Positions 1 through 12,805 are shown, counted from the first letter of the stretch. The stretch: DNA of 64,000 nucleotides from Actinostola sp. cb2023 (GCA_033675265.1 JAUJYZ010000303.1:1-64000), one strand, 5' to 3'. The notes: generated by a model from the letters alone, not told the origin. Translations and numbers: made by a program.

Positions 1-140
1 GAGTTCCGAATTATAAACCCATAGGTTATGAAAGGAATGTATAGTATTCTTATTTGCACCTTTGAAATTCAGACGCAAAATTCCCTCCAAATCCGTAAAT
101 AAGCCCACAGTTTATTCAGTTCAGTTTTTTTTCTCACAAC

Positions 141-442
141 AATGAGGGTTTATCATGTAATTTCAAAACTCATAGGACAAAAAATGATTATCATAGCTGG
201 AAAGAGCTCGTTGAAATTAGTAAAAATGTGAAGTTTGGAAAAGATCGCTCCACAAATTACGAAGATATGAAATTACGAAGGTTTTCATACAAAATTTCGA
301 TTTTTGAAAATCCATATCTTCGCAATTTGTGGAGCGATCTTTTCCAAACTTCACATTTTTACTAATTTCAACGAGCTCTTTCCAGCTATGATAATCATTT
401 TTTTGTCCTATGAGTTTTGAAATTATGTGATAAACCCTCATT
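141..442. mobile_element. Hairpin MITE, AATGAGGG family, copy 1
   Basis: The two ends are inverted copies starting AATGAGGGTTTATCA, and most of the element folds back on itself. A second copy lies at 45981-46326 in an SLC22 intron, with the same ends and a diverged middle. There is no coding potential. Seen directly; the superfamily cannot be assigned because no clear target duplication is visible. Confidence 0.8.
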
Positions 443-1166
443 CCTTTGAAATAAAAATGCTAAACTTAGGTAGCCTTCGAGGTTCTCTTCAGTTCTGTTT
501 TGTAACTGGAAACTATTAAAGTAAAGCCTCAGACAATTTGATATTTACCGGTGTCGTATACGTTCCATTAATTAGAAATTCTTCTCTTCATTTCCACGGC
601 TTTAGTTAAAAACAAACACAATCGATGGAATTTTCAAAAACAACAACAATTGTTTTAATTAAAGAAAGAAAAGAAAGAGAAAAGGAAGATGGAAAAGAAA
701 TAAATTCACTAGAAATCTTGAGGATCACTTATAATAATAATTTCTAGAGATTCAAAATGACTGATTAATTATTTAAAAGCATTGCCGAGATTGTGTAAAT
801 AAATCCTCTTCAAACACTTTATTTCGAAGGAACAATGATTCCGTAATATATATATATATCTCGCGAGCTGATTTTCATTTAACACAAATTAGCCCGCTCC
901 ATTGAAAACAATCAGCTCATTACCAGAAACAAGGAAAACACAGGTTAGTGTTTTAGTGTGGACGGGGTCTGTCTATGGTGATGTTGTGTAACGACTATCT
1001 GTCCTATCTCTCGTTCACCGTTTATGTGCGTTATTAAAGTCCACCTTATTTAACTGAGTGCTGCATAGCACAATCTTCGTAGTGAAAACATGTTGCCCGT
1101 GTTTGTTAAACAACGTGATGTTTGTGTAACATCGCCGTAATTACTGAACTATACTGCCGTTACAAT
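443..1166. other. AT-rich intergenic stretch, no gene seen
   Basis: No credible exon. It holds a short (TA)n run near 847 and a GTGTGGACGGGG fragment near 957 that resembles the repeat at 4309-4821. Confidence 0.5.
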
Positions 1167-1929
1167 TAGGCCGCACAGTGACATCATGCACCTTTTAGGC
1201 CGCAATGTGACATCATGCACCTTTTAGGCCGCACAGTGACATCATGCACCTTTTAGGCCGCACAGTGACATCATGCACCTTTTAGGCCGCACAGTGACAT
1301 CATGCACCTTTTAGGCCGCACAGTGACATCATGCACCTTTTAGGCCGCACAGTGACATCATGCACCTTTTAGGCCGCACAGTGACATCATGCACCTTTTA
1401 GGCCGCACAGTGACATCATGCACCTTTTAGGCCGCAATGTGAAATCATGCACCTTTTAGGCCGCAATGTGACATCATGCACCTTTTAGGCCGCAATGTGA
1501 CATCACGCACCTTTTAGGCCGCAATGTGACATCATGCACCTTTTAGGCCGCAGTGTGACATCATGCACCTTTTAGGCCGCAATGTGACATCATGCACCTT
1601 TTAGGCCGCAATGTGAAATCATGCACCTTTTAGGCCGCAATGTGACATCATGCACCTTTTAGGCCGCAATGTGACATCATGCACCTTTTAGGCCGCAATG
1701 TGAAATCATGCACCTTTTAGGCCGCAATGTGACATCATGCACCTTTTAGGCCGCAATGTGACATCACGCACCTTTTAGGCCGCACAGTGACATCATGCAC
1801 CTTTTAGGCCGCAATGTGACATCATGCACCTTTTAGGCCGCAATGTGAAATCATGCACCTTTTAGGCCGCAATGTGACATCATGCACCTTTTAGGCCGCA
1901 CAGTGACATCATGCACCTTTTAGGCCGCA
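1167..1929. repeat. 30-bp minisatellite, about 25 units
   Basis: Tandem array of a 30-bp unit beginning TAGGCCGCA and ending CACCTTTT. Units come in a CACAGTGACATC form, clustered in the first third and again at the end, and an AATGTGACATC/AATGTGAAATC form in the middle. Most units contain TGACATCA, close to a CRE/ATF site. There are no unique spacers between units, so this is not a CRISPR-type array. It lies about 570 bp upstream of the orphan PAN exon. Confidence 0.95.
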
Positions 1930-2500
1930 GCTGTTGCCGTGTAATTTATGCCGGGGAACGTGTCCAAATATTTAATATACAAACAGGTCCATCTAATTAG
2001 AGTAGTTAGTTTAAATGGAGTCATCTGTTAACTAAATATTATGTAAACAAATGCATATGAAATATACAGAAATATAACAAGAAAGATGACCAAGTGCGAA
2101 ATGGAAGTGCGCCCGAAAACTTTCGACTAGGTGTTGACCAACCAGACCAACGGTAAGTGCAATAGTACCTAGACAAGTGTTATAATTATGAGCGTGTTCC
2201 ATGAGCGTCAATTAATTCTACTGGATCTTCTCCTACCTGTAGAAAGGCAGCACCTATTTCTCAATTATTTTCAGACCGTGAGTGTGCGTTGGACCGACCC
2301 ACTCCATCTCTCGCACAACCGACCGCCCTCGAGCCAAAAGAGCTGTGGCCGGAGCCTTCATCCGTTTTTTTTTTTTGAGTAGACCATAAAATGATCTGAT
2401 GGGTGCCGATCCAGCTGTTGTCCGCATTAGCAAGTTGTCTAATATAACTTCTTCTTTTATCAAGAAATCTTTGAAGGTCTAAATCAAGCGAGTTTCTACC
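1930..2500. other. Region upstream of the orphan PAN exon
   Basis: No exon recognised. A homopolymer T run lies near 2365-2375. Homology to the region upstream of the second PAN exon is limited to about 12 bases before the ATG (GTTTCTACC). Confidence 0.4.
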
Positions 2501-2807
2501 ATGAAACAGCCATGGATCATCCTCCTAAGTTTAGCTGTTATATCGTCACTGATTCCTCATCTGACAACCGCCAACAAGTGTCAAATCTCAGTGAGTGGAA
2601 TCGCACTTCATGGATTTGTCATGACATCCTTTCAAGCTGACAACATTCATTGGTGCTACGAGAAGTGCAAGGATAAGATTGGCTGTCAGAGTATCAACTT
2701 CTATCGCGAAAGCTTAAAATGTGAACTGAACAACAGGACAGTGGCAGCCAAACCATCCAAGAAAGTCGTGAACTCAAATGCTGTGTATTTTGAACATCCA
2801 CGACCTG
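2501..2807 (+). CDS. Isolated duplicate first exon: signal peptide + PAN/apple domain
   Basis: One open exon encodes a hydrophobic signal peptide (residues 1-24, cleavage likely after TTA) followed by a PAN/apple-type domain. Its cysteines begin at Cys27 and follow the family pattern CxxxCxxxxxC...C (CYEKCKDKIGC, then KCELNN). It ends at a G|GTAAGC donor in phase 1, the same as its near-identical copy at 14385-14691. The two proteins differ at about five of 102 positions. No matching downstream exons occur before the second copy, which has its own start and signal peptide. It is therefore either an alternative first exon spliced to 23331, or an orphan left by a partial duplication. Reading past the donor gives a stop at 2839. 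Domain call is firm; the role is inference. Confidence 0.75.
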
Positions 2808-3579
2808 GTAAGCTATGTTCTACTGAGTTGAAACACTAATGCTGATGTTAATTAATCAAGGATTAATACAATATAGTCCGATTGATTGATAAGGTATCAG
2901 GGTACCCCAAACGACCATCATGCACGCAACACGCTCTAACGCGTACTCGTTACGTTAAAACATCTATAAAGTATACATTTTCTGAAAGCTGAATAAATGC
3001 AGAATTCAATAAAACAATTAGTTTTTTAGAACAAAAACAGTATATTTGAAATAGGTAAAAAAGTTCAGATTTTCACATCACTATCATCGCCGAGGTCCCA
3101 CTCCCAGCCGCAATTTATCGGAAATCCTCGACTAATACCTTTGTAAGCTCATGAGATATAGCTTACACAAAAGGTGTCTCCGTTTATCGATAAATTAACC
3201 CGTTGCGTTTTTATACGGTCCTAAACTTCGAGCTCTGCAAAACTGGAAAACACTTTACAAAACAAGTTATAACTTTCGAAGGAAATTGAATATTAAAATT
3301 CGGAGATACATTTTTGAAGAATATTTATTTGACAAAGTGTCTACCAAATTTCAGCTAAATCGGATAAAATTCCTTTGACCCGGAACTTAACATGTGCGCT
3401 TGATTCTTGGCTATTTTGTTTCCGAAATAAAGGCAAAAGAGTTTTCAAGTCAAGTGGCGCCTTTGTTTACACAAGCGTCCATAATCCACCACAAATATGT
3501 GATCCAATACCTGATGACATATGAATGGCATTCAAAAGAAGATCGCCTTACAGTACGTAACACAACGTGGCAGGAAAAC
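2808..3579. other. Non-coding stretch after the orphan exon
   Basis: The first 40 or so bases resemble the start of intron 1 of the intact gene (14692 onward) and then diverge. No further exon or recognisable element was seen. An open frame at 3394-3738 is mostly repeat-derived and is not supported as coding. Confidence 0.4.
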
Positions 3580-3965
3580 CAGTATTATGTGCCGTGCCGT
3601 GACTCTATAGAATCTCTGGTTCAGTATTCTGTGATCGCATGCCGTGCCGTGACTTCTATAGAATCTCTGGTTCAGTATTATGTGCCGTGCCGTGACTTCC
3701 ATAGAATCTCTGGTTCAGTATTCTGTGCCGTGCCGTGACTCTATAGAATCTCTGGTTCAGTATTATGTGATCGCATGCCGTGCCGTGACTTCTATAGAAT
3801 GGCTGGATACTGAGCCTACACATAATACTGAACCAGAGATTCTATAGAAGTCACGGCACGGCACAGAATACTGAACCAGAGATTCTATGGAAGTCACGGC
3901 ACGGCACAGAATACTGGACCAGAAAATCTATAGAAGTCATGGTACTGAATACTGAACCAGTCAAA
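3580..3965. repeat. Mixed direct/inverted repeat cluster (GTGCCGTGCCGTGAC)
   Basis: Several units of roughly 60 bp containing GCCGTGCCGTGACT and AGAATCTCTGGTTCAGTAT stand in direct orientation at 3590-3800. They are followed by the same units in reverse complement at 3818-3960. The whole stretch can fold into a long imperfect hairpin. Confidence 0.85.
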
Positions 3966-4308
3966 ATCACGACACACTGTCACGGTGAACGCGGTCACGG
4001 CACGGTCACGCGGTCATTGCCGCTGTCTCAGTCACAGTACGGATATGTGCCGTTTTTCACAGTCATACGAAATTTGCTGTGAGCCACGATCGCTGCACGG
4101 TAACAGATCTCATTCGTAGATCCCTCTCAGTATCCGAGCAATGTGAAACAAATCAATCAATAAAAGGTCGCTTGATACACAGCTAATATCAATAGACGTC
4201 ATTTCCGGTCATAGCCTATTTCACTTTATTGAGTTTGGTGAATTTTCGAATTTTCGAATTTATCGATCCTAACCAGCGACAATCTTAACACTAATACCGG
4301 TGATTCAT

Positions 4309-4821
4309 GCCCCGTCCACACTACTCCGTCTTCGTTTGAAAACGCGCATACTTTTTTACTGGTTTTTATGCGTTTTACCGAGCGTCCGGAGATGTTTATC
4401 TTTGAAAACGGAGGTTTTCGAAAACGCTTTCCAAAGCGGAGACTTTTGAAAACGCGGATATATCATTTTAGTGTGGACGGCAAAAAAACGGAGCTTTTCA
4501 GAAACGCTTACGTCGCGACCGGAGCTTTTCAGAAACTCTAGCTACGTCACAACTCAGTCCCAGCTTCCCGCAAACAACCAGTATTCAAAATGGAGGAATA
4601 GCCGATAGTATCGCTGGCGCTACTCGAGCATGCGTATTGAACAGAAAAAAACGTCCGAGCAGAGTCTGGTGAAGAAAACGCAACTTTGGATCATGGTTTT
4701 CATCCCCTAGTGTGGACGGTCGAAAACGATGTGAAAACGCTAGTGTGGACGCAGAGCTTTTTATCTGTTTTCGGTCAAAGGGAAACGGAGGTTTTCAAAA
4801 GCGGATTAGAGCGAACGGGGC
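4309..4821. mobile_element. MITE-like repeat with GGCCCCGT ends
   Basis: A stretch rich in GAAAACG and GTGTGGACGG motifs, bounded by GCCCCGTCCACACTA on the left and an inverted GAACGGGGCC on the right. It looks like a dispersed non-autonomous element. No coding potential. Confidence 0.6.
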
Positions 4822-5521
4822 CTCAGCCTATCCACCGCATGCCGTTGATAGAACCTTGAACATTGAAGCCTAGTGGATTTGATTCACAGTCAGAAACCGG
4901 TCCGTAGCAAATGTTGGAAGACCGGCTGGGTTCGAGTGTTTTGATTGGCTGAATTAGTTACATGTTTATCGAGGTGTTTGTCCTCGATGAAAGACTAGTG
5001 GAAATATCACTTGAATGGATTCAATGTTCTTTCTCCAGCACATTGGATAGGCTATACAGTTTAAATTAGAGATAATATTGTTTTCTTATATGACATATAG
5101 AAACCGCTGACCGCACTGATCTGAAGGCTCGCTAACTCCGAATGCTGTTGTAATTACGGAGAGCAGTTTGCTTTGTACAAACATGATAAGACACAAACGC
5201 TAAATTGACTTTTTTGCTGACAACGTTTTCGTGAGAAATGTTTATTCATAAAACATGCGAGTCACTAGTCCGTTCTGCTGATTAAACACGTTCCAGAATG
5301 ACTTCGGATATTCCAAAGTTAGATTTTCCAGCACTTTTCGAGAGACTTTTCAATTTTTTGCTGGTTATTTTATCCATTTTAGCAAATATTGAAGACATCT
5401 TATTTGATTTGCCGATTTGATATTTTTTTCAGCTAAAATTGTTTCTGTTCTCAAAATTAAACTATAGAAACTGTTTGTTTGGGACCATAAATGGTACATA
5501 GTTATTATATTGCCAGTCCCA

Positions 5522-5912
5522 TTCAAGATTTTGGCAAATGCCAGCATTCAAGATTTCGGCATATGCCAACATTCACGATTTCGGCAAATGCCATCATTCA
5601 AGATTTCGGCATATGCCAACATTCAAGAATTTGGCAAATGCCAGCATTCAAAATTTCGGCATATGCCAACATTCAAGAATTTGGCAAATGCCAGCATTCA
5701 AAATTTCGGCAAATGCCAAGATTCACGATGTTGGCAAATGCCAGCATTCAAAATTTCGGCAAATGCCAAGATTCACGATGTTGGCAAATGCCAGCATTCA
5801 AAATTTCGGCAAATGCCAAGATTCACGATGTTGGCAAATGCCAGCATTCAAAATTTCGGCAAATGCCAATATTCACGGTTTCGGCAAATGCCAGCATTCA
5901 CGGTTTTCACTG
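5522..5912 (+). repeat. Subterminal 25-bp array A of giant element copy 1 (about 16 units)
   Basis: Units of 25 bp alternate around a palindromic core, TTGGCAAATGCC or TCGGCATATGCC, joined by AGCATTCAAGA-type linkers. Because 25 is not a multiple of three and no frame has a stop, three overlapping artefactual open frames arise. The counterpart in copy 2 is at 20830-21313. Confidence 0.95.
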
Positions 5913-7146
5913 AGATAAGATTCAAACAAGATGTAGGAAGTCAGAGACAAACACTGCATAATCAATAAAAGATGTAGAAATATTGTAAAAGCTTTAATTA
6001 AATATAAAATAATACACGAGGTCATTTGTAGTCTATTCTACAGTTACTTAAATATATAGTTATTATTATTTTATCCGTGTACAGTGTGTAGTTCTATTCC
6101 ACTGCATGAGCACTAGCTGAATGCTGCAAGCTGATTGACTATAACAAAACCAAAACTCTAAATCACTCCAGAGGCTGAGTCGTATTAGTCAATACTCAAT
6201 AACTTCTTCAATAAGTCTTAGACGCAAACTATGTGCATTGTTGTGTGAAACGTGCAAGTGCGCATCATACTAAATATTGTAACAATGTGCAGGTGTCGTG
6301 CTTACGTATTACAATACATCACAAGAGCTTAAACTAGTCGTTTCTGGTAGAAAGTGAAGTGCTGCGAGTTGTGCACTGCCGTACATGTAGCTTTCAATGC
6401 ATACATGTGGCTGTCCCTTGTCAGCAAGGCACATTAGTGGTAATATAAAATAATAAAAATGCAGTATAATAATAATAATAACTTTTTTATTACTGTCATG
6501 TGTTCTAGCTTACAAGAAACCTATTTCCCTCCCATATATCTATTGATTCTCATTCCCACCCTTGTCCCAGTGCCCAGATCCCACATGACCAAACATGACA
6601 CAGGAACTCCATCAAGATTAGCTTCGCTGCTCGCCTGGCGGCTCGCAGCAATATTAAGCTCTCATAAGCGACCAGCCTATGTTGTTTCAGCGTGCGGTCC
6701 GTCTCATTTAAGCGACAACAGCTCTGATCTAGTTATTACCACTTTTTCGAATTCCTGAAGTGGTCGCTTACGAATTCACTCAAACCTCATCTGTCCACAA
6801 AAAATCCTGTGCATATTGTATATCGAGTGAATTTAAAATACAATGCGCTATTTCAAAAAACGTTGAATGACGATTGCACGACAAAAATAATAAGCTATAA
6901 TATTAAGCTATAATTCTTAACTTAAATAAAAATATTTCAATACTATTTTGTAGATTGTTCACTTAGTGCTACATTGTAGCTATCACTCTTTTGCATCCAT
7001 TTGTCCAAGCACCATGATTGTGTTAGATTTGTTTATGCTTCACTCTATTAAGAAAAACAGAAAAGTATCAAATATGAAATCAAATTTGTAAATAGGCAAA
7101 GTGAACCATGGCATGTATGTAATATACAATTGAAATAGCATGGCTA

Positions 7147-7309
7147 TACACCGAATCGAAATATGGCGACCAATTTGAATAACTTTGTTCCTGACTGACC
7201 AACCTCTCATTCATGTGAAAACGCAGTTTTGTCTTTCCACGTGAACACGAGGTTGGTCAGACCAGAACAATAGTTATTCAAATTGGTCGCCATATTTCGA
7301 TTCGGTGTA
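7147..7309. mobile_element. Hairpin MITE within giant element copy 1
   Basis: A near-perfect inverted repeat begins and ends with TACACCGAATCGAAATATGG, with arms of about 45 bp around a central loop. It is present at the matching place in copy 2 (19450-19610), so it predates the duplication of the large element. Confidence 0.85.
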
Positions 7310-7360
7310 TACTGTCTATACATTGTATATACTATATCATATGTATACTGTCGGTACATA

Positions 7361-7460
7361 TAGCCTGAGAATTAAAATTAACAGCTGTCTCTCATCGCAT
7401 ACATTGATTCCACCTAGGAATTGATGTACGTGATGAGAGACAGCTGTTTTCTCCGGCTAA
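7361..7460. repeat. Hairpin with AACAGCTGTCTCTCATC arms
   Basis: Inverted arms containing AACAGCTGTCTCTCATCRC flank a loop with ACCTAGGAATTGATG. The same hairpin is at 19301-19397 in copy 2. Confidence 0.75.
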
Positions 7461-8800
7461 TGTATACTGTCAGTGTACATACAGTACATATATGGTATCT
7501 GTCTATTTGTATATTCTGCAATTGTACATAAAATATATATACAGTATTATAGAGGAACGCAATGTAGTTTTAAACAGACTTTCTGCATTGTTTTCACTGC
7601 TCTGTGCATCTATTACATAATAATACACGCTCAGCAACCAATCAAATCGTGCATTCTTGGGAGGTACACAGTTTATATTATTTATAAACAAATATATTGC
7701 AATGTCTATATACAGCACTAGTATTAGCAGCATGTAGTGGATATAGAGTATATTATGTATATTACATTGTACATATACCACTTAATAGAGGTAGCAAATT
7801 TATGCAGAGTTTATATGGGTAAAACTCCACTGATTCGGGACTTTTAAAACAGGCCGCTTAATAGAGGGTGGCCACTTTAAAAGGTTGGTGTACTGAGTAT
7901 AGACATAATAGACACTAGATGTATTCTACATTGTACATGTAGATGTCTATAGACACTTTTGGCAGGAAATATATGTCTGCTGTATATTAAGCTTATGACG
8001 TTATGTATTAAAGCTTTATGCCGTATTCTGAATGTGTATAAGCTTTATACTGCGATTATACAATCGAAACTTTGATCAGGAATTCATGTCAGCATCGAAT
8101 CTTACCTTTTAAAATGAGCATAAATTCTTGAATTTCACTGTATGTTTATAGATAAACAGCACTCTGTCACACATACCATTGTTCCATGTCGTTCTCCAGG
8201 GATTTGGTTGAAGAAAAGAGTGATTATTCCACGATAAAATACTAAAAGAGTTCTATAGTTTCATTCCACGTTCTAGAAACCGTTACAACACCAAGAAAAT
8301 GGCGCTCAAAACCGTGTTCTAGCCAATCAGAGTGAAACGCTGCAGGGGATATGTTCCAAATATGGAGTGGTCGTGTGACGCCTGACTGTTTATTCCCCGG
8401 CCGCCATGTTGACGGTTGGTTTGTTGAATGCTCAAGCTTCAATTGTTCTTTTATTTCCCCTGTCCTTTCGGAACGGTATTCGTCAATATTTACTGGTGAA
8501 AAGAATTTAACGAACTACAGCAATGGTCTCGTAACGAGCCAGCCTACACAACAGTCGGGAAACGAGCGGACAATCGATCGTACAATGAACACAAGAACCC
8601 AGGAAAGCGTAGCTCTAAATCCATGAAATGCCCGATCTACTGACATGGTTTCACTGACATCCCTAACGAACCGATGGCATCACCAAGACTACTACTCGAG
8701 CCCCAAAGCAATGGTCTTTCACGAAAAACGAAGCAATTACTTCTTTTGAAGCATGAAGACGTATTACTCGACTCTAATATCGTGCCCTACTTTGACTTAA

Positions 8801-9932
8801 AGGGGCACTGTCACGACGCGCGCATGCGTCAATTTTAATGATATTCAGAGATTTTAATGATATGCAGAGGTCAACGAACTCGTCTGTGTTTACGAAGAGA
8901 ATCGCGCTAGTAAATTTCAATGTGTTTTGAAAGTGTTTTACGATCAAGTTTTCGCAGAGTGCTTCCAAGTTATTCAGAATATACAACCTTTACAGCGTGT
9001 GACCTAAATATTTCATGAAATAAGTACTTATTATAGCGACTTCTGGTGAAGGAACGGCATTAAATAGCAGACAATCCGAGGTGACAACTCAGGTCTCAGA
9101 TGAAGTTATTCACATTTCACATCGCTAAAAACCAAGTCCATATTACTTCTTTGCTTCAAAAAAGACTAACGAAGATGTACATGTCACTACTGTATAAGGT
9201 ACTCGTGTTTTCTTAAATTGTAAGAGTACAAAAGAGTGCAAAAAGAATTGCACAAAATAATTCCCGTGTGAAAAGTATAATCACTGAGTTCTCTTTGCCG
9301 TTAATTGTGTCACTACTTCCAAACCTCGCAGAAATAAAAACTCATACAATGTGACAGTTGTTTGCAATAGCTTCAGTACATGCATATGAACTCGAAGGAA
9401 TACATTGATATGATGTATGCAACTGAGTTCTTTTTGAGAACATAATAATTCGAGTGAATAAGTCAATGAACGCGTTGTCAAACATTGTTGTTGTCGTTCG
9501 GAATACTTTCCTACCTCCTTTGGTACTCCAGAGCTGTTAAAGAGAAGTATAGCGAACTCAGAATATGTAGTATAACCGTATTCTATCTTCCCAGTAAACC
9601 AAAACTTATAAACCTGTCGCCTGAATACATTCGTTGTCAACCACTACATCCCGGCGGCCGCCATGAGAAGCCATCGCCATCGCTCTCGCCGATTAAATAA
9701 AAAGCGTATAAAATTGGACTTCAAACCAAAAATAACTACCTACAAATACGAAACAACAATCAATCTAAGTACTGAATAAGTATCATCTTCTAGAGTGCAA
9801 GGATTACAATGATATAACTCGATATATTAACACACTGAATTTGAATTTTCCTCGGGTCTCTTGAAAGCGTTGGCGAACGATTTCAAGATTGAAGCCAAGA
9901 TTCGCGCATGCGCGTGTCGTGACAGTGCCCCT
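8801..9932. mobile_element. 1.13-kb TTAA-flanked non-autonomous DNA transposon
   Basis: The insert begins AGGGGCACTGTCACGACGCG and ends with the inverted form of it. It is flanked on both sides by TTAA (8797-8800 and 9933-9936). The matching place in copy 2 (about 17700-17725) has no insert, so this is a later insertion into copy 1. A TTAA target duplication is characteristic of piggyBac and Kolobok superfamilies; AGGG-type ends favour Kolobok. No transposase is encoded; open frames at 9281-9700 show no recognisable domain. Confidence 0.85.
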
Positions 9933-10540
9933 TTAAGACATGTAGTCGTAGACAACGTAAGATGATGGAAACCGACCTGGAAACCGGATGATGTAATGAG
10001 CAATATAAGCTTACTGTACTTATTCCTGCTTAGACAGGTAAGTTATGTGCTTTTTGGAATTTTGAAGCAATCGTAGTTATACATGTTTATACTTGACGGT
10101 CAAACCCCTGGGTGCCACCCCTGGGGACGTTGGGGGGATTTGTTCAAATGTCCATTCAAACATGATATCCCCCTGACATAGACATGGGGAAACATAGACA
10201 TTATTTTAGTACCAGTAATTTACATACAATTTAGTTTATAAGTTAAGGGAATGGGAATGGGGCAGAGAAATCTGGACAAATCCCCACCCCCTGGGGGAAC
10301 GAATATACAGTAGTCATCAGAGACATTGACGATGTATGCTTTTTGTTTGTTTCAGGTTGAGGTACAACCATGGGCTATGGATCATTGATATATTTGACAA
10401 TGGTGAGTTTAAGTCCAAGTATCAGAAGCCATTTCATTGTAAATCTATCCCGCAACATTGTACATGTTTGTACTGTAAGTTATATGGTAATTTGTCGCTT
10501 GGTAATTGTTAGTAATGTAGTTCGTAAGGTTTCTTACTGA

Positions 10541-10616
10541 GCCCAGACGGCATTTGAACCCATGACCTCCTGGATACCAGTCAGGCGCTCTAACCACTGA
10601 GCCACTGGGAACTCAT
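10541..10616 (-). repeat. tRNA-Thr(GGT)-like SINE head, giant element copy 1
   Basis: The reverse strand reads TGGCTCAGTGGTTAGAGCG (A box and D arm), an anticodon loop CTGGTAT giving GGT, and a T arm with GGTTCAAAT. The D stem pairs, the anticodon stem pairs 4 of 5, and the T stem has a mismatch at its closing pair. This looks like a degenerate tRNA gene or tRNA-derived SINE rather than a working tRNA. The copy 2 counterpart is 17045-17117 on the other strand. Confidence 0.65.
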
Positions 10617-11224
10617 GTGATTGAGCAGGTCTTGGTTCGTATTGTACATGCTGTTAAAATATCTGAACAAAAAAAGCCTAAATGGTGTATACGTACACAA
10701 TAAGAGCCAGAGAGAGAAATGTTACTTTTTTGGGTGGAAGGGCATTGAGAATCACCGTTCCTGGCCCTACTTGTTTAGTACATGTACCTTGCATGTACAT
10801 GTACATGTAGTTGGCAAAGCTCACTCGTCCTCATTGAAGGAAGAGTGAGAGAGCAGACTTCAGCTAAGCAGGTTATACAACACATACAGGTGTTGTTACA
10901 CAAATATACATGTACATGTATACATTGTATAGCTGTGATTTGCGTCGGTGGAGTGCTGCATGCCATACATTGGTTGATTTGTGATCATGAATAAACGAGC
11001 ACAAGTGTTTTATTATAAGTAATATCATGGCACCGAGGGATATTAGTGATTAAATGTCCCCGAAGCTGGCTGAGGGGGCATTTAAGGTGATTCCTTAGTT
11101 TTGCACTGCGCAACTCTACTGCTCATACATTATATAGCGTAGCGTATTGTGTGATCTATATGCCTTATGCACAAGTGCTGATTTTCGAGATCAGGATACT
11201 AGAATCGTTTGACATAAAAATAAC

Positions 11225-11680
11225 CAGGGTTCCCACTCATCCGGAAAAATAAAATTATCTGGCTTTTCCCTGACTTCTCACTGACCAAAAACCATTTTTC
11301 ACTGACCATACTGTACTCTTGTTTTACTATGATATCCTGCAGTGCGACTTACATTTACTATAGTCTTTTTATGTATGTACTGTATGTACAGTAATATGTA
11401 TGAAGAAATATATTTACATGGACCATATAAGGTCAATGACAACTTTTAAACTTTTTTGTGAGTTTTCATCATGATTGATCACAATCTGTCTAAATGTTAC
11501 CCATAATTATGCTACACTGTACATATCGATTTTGTGAAGGCTGACATAAATTCCCTGACTTTTCACTGACTTTTGGGTAAATTACAACATTCCCTGACCA
11601 AAATCAAAATTCCCTGACAATTTCCTGACCTTGAAAAAAAAATCAAATTCACTGACTTTTCAAGGTCAGTGGGAACCCTG
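11225..11680. mobile_element. MITE with CAGGGTTCCCACT termini, copy 1
   Basis: Ends are inverted copies of CAGGGTTCCCACT. Internal runs of TCCCTGACTTTTCACTGAC occur in both orientations. CAGGG ends resemble hAT-type termini, but no 8-bp target duplication is visible. The counterpart is at 16308-16769. Confidence 0.75.
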
Positions 11681-11692
11681 TACACGGTATAA

Positions 11693-11857
11693 TAATAATA
11701 ATAATATCTTTATTTATATAGCGCTATTTCATAGTATGTCAATAGCGCTTTACAGAGTGATAATATAATAATATATATGATAATAATAATATGATATAGA
11801 AAATAATATAATAATAACAACTATATATAAATATAAATATGAGATACAAATAAAGTA
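11693..11857 (+). mobile_element. Retroelement 3'-tail-like insertion (TTTATATAGCGC motif)
   Basis: Starts with a TAA-rich run, then CTTTATTTATATAGCGC and AATAGCGCTTTACAGAG, and ends in AT-rich simple sequence. It is absent at the matching place in copy 2 and is flanked by GTAT on both sides. A related piece is at 57137-57200. Similar AGCGC...GCGCTTTACA tails are widespread SINE/LINE 3' ends in marine invertebrates; family assignment is inference. Confidence 0.55.
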
Positions 11858-12389
11858 TGGCTCCTAAAAGTTAACGATTTTAGCACCCCGAAAGTAGAGA
11901 CCCCTCCGAAAGTAACAGTTAATTAAGGTTGCTCAATCCGAAAGTAACGACCTCGCTACTTTCGGAACTGTACGGTATTTTATTAACGTTTTGTTTGTTT
12001 ATTTCAGAATCAGTGGCTGTGGCAAGTACATGTATTTTGTCAGGACAATTGTGTGCTATTAAAGTGATAACTTGAATGCAACCGATTTCAAAATAGCGAT
12101 AACTGGTCATTTCAAATAGATAAGTTATTCAAGGACAGTCTTATTATATGTATTTGGTTGCAATTTGTTACCGTAATTACAGTATAATTTCTGACGAAAT
12201 TGATTTTATACGTAAAAGAAAAGAAAAGTATTGTGTGTACAACAAGATAAATCCATTACATTGAGAAACTTCTTGCTTTGTAAAAAAAATATTTTCAAGG
12301 AAGACCATGATTGAAAATAAAAAGTTATTATTGAATGTTGTTCATTGGTAACAGAAACCTAAAGCCTAGATTGTAGCAGTTTTGGTCGG

Positions 12390-12805
12390 CAATTGCCGGA
12401 ATTCTCTGAGTTGGCAAATGCCAACTTCCTCTGAGTTGGCAAATGCCGGAATTCTCTGAGTTGGCAAATGCCAACTTCCTCTGAGTTGGCAAATGCCGGA
12501 ATTCTCTGAGTTGGCAAATGCCAACTTCCTCTGAGTTGGCAAATGCCGGAATTCTCTGAGTTGGCAAATGCCAACTTCCTCTGAGTTGGCAAATGCCGGA
12601 ATTCTCTGAGTTGGCAAATGCCAACTTCCTCTGAGTTGGCAAATGCCGGAATTCTCTGAGTTGGCAAATGCCAACTTCCTCTCAGCTGGCAAATGCCGGA
12701 ATTCTCTAAGTCGGCATTTGCCAACTTCCTCTCAGCTGGCATATGCCGGAATTCTCTGGTTTGGCAAATGCCGAGTTGCAGGGAAGTTGGCAAATGCCGA
12801 CATAC
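12390..12805. repeat. Subterminal 25-bp array B of giant element copy 1 (about 16-17 units)
   Basis: Alternating 25-bp units TTGGCAAATGCC + GGAATTCTCTGAG and TTGGCAAATGCC + AACTTCCTCTGAG. The 12-bp core is the one used in array A at the other end, but the linkers differ. The copy 2 counterpart (15537-15755) has only about nine units, so the array changes length quickly. Confidence 0.95.

Noticed and set aside
1167..1929. CRISPR-like regular repeat
   Set aside because: Units are contiguous with no unique spacers, and the DNA is clearly eukaryotic; it is a minisatellite.
3394..3738. 114-codon open frame
   Set aside because: Its second half is the translated GTGCCGTGCCGTGAC repeat; no domain in the first half.
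5491..5968. Three overlapping repeat proteins of 126-152 codons
   Set aside because: They are the same 25-bp array read in three frames; the unit has no stop in this orientation. The same holds for 12328-12820 and 20774-21414.
6459..6758. 99-codon open frame (MQYNNNNNFF...) also seen inverted near 20055-20351
   Set aside because: Conserved only as part of the giant element; it includes a TAA/ATT simple repeat and a dispersed AAGCGACCA-type repeat, with no domain.
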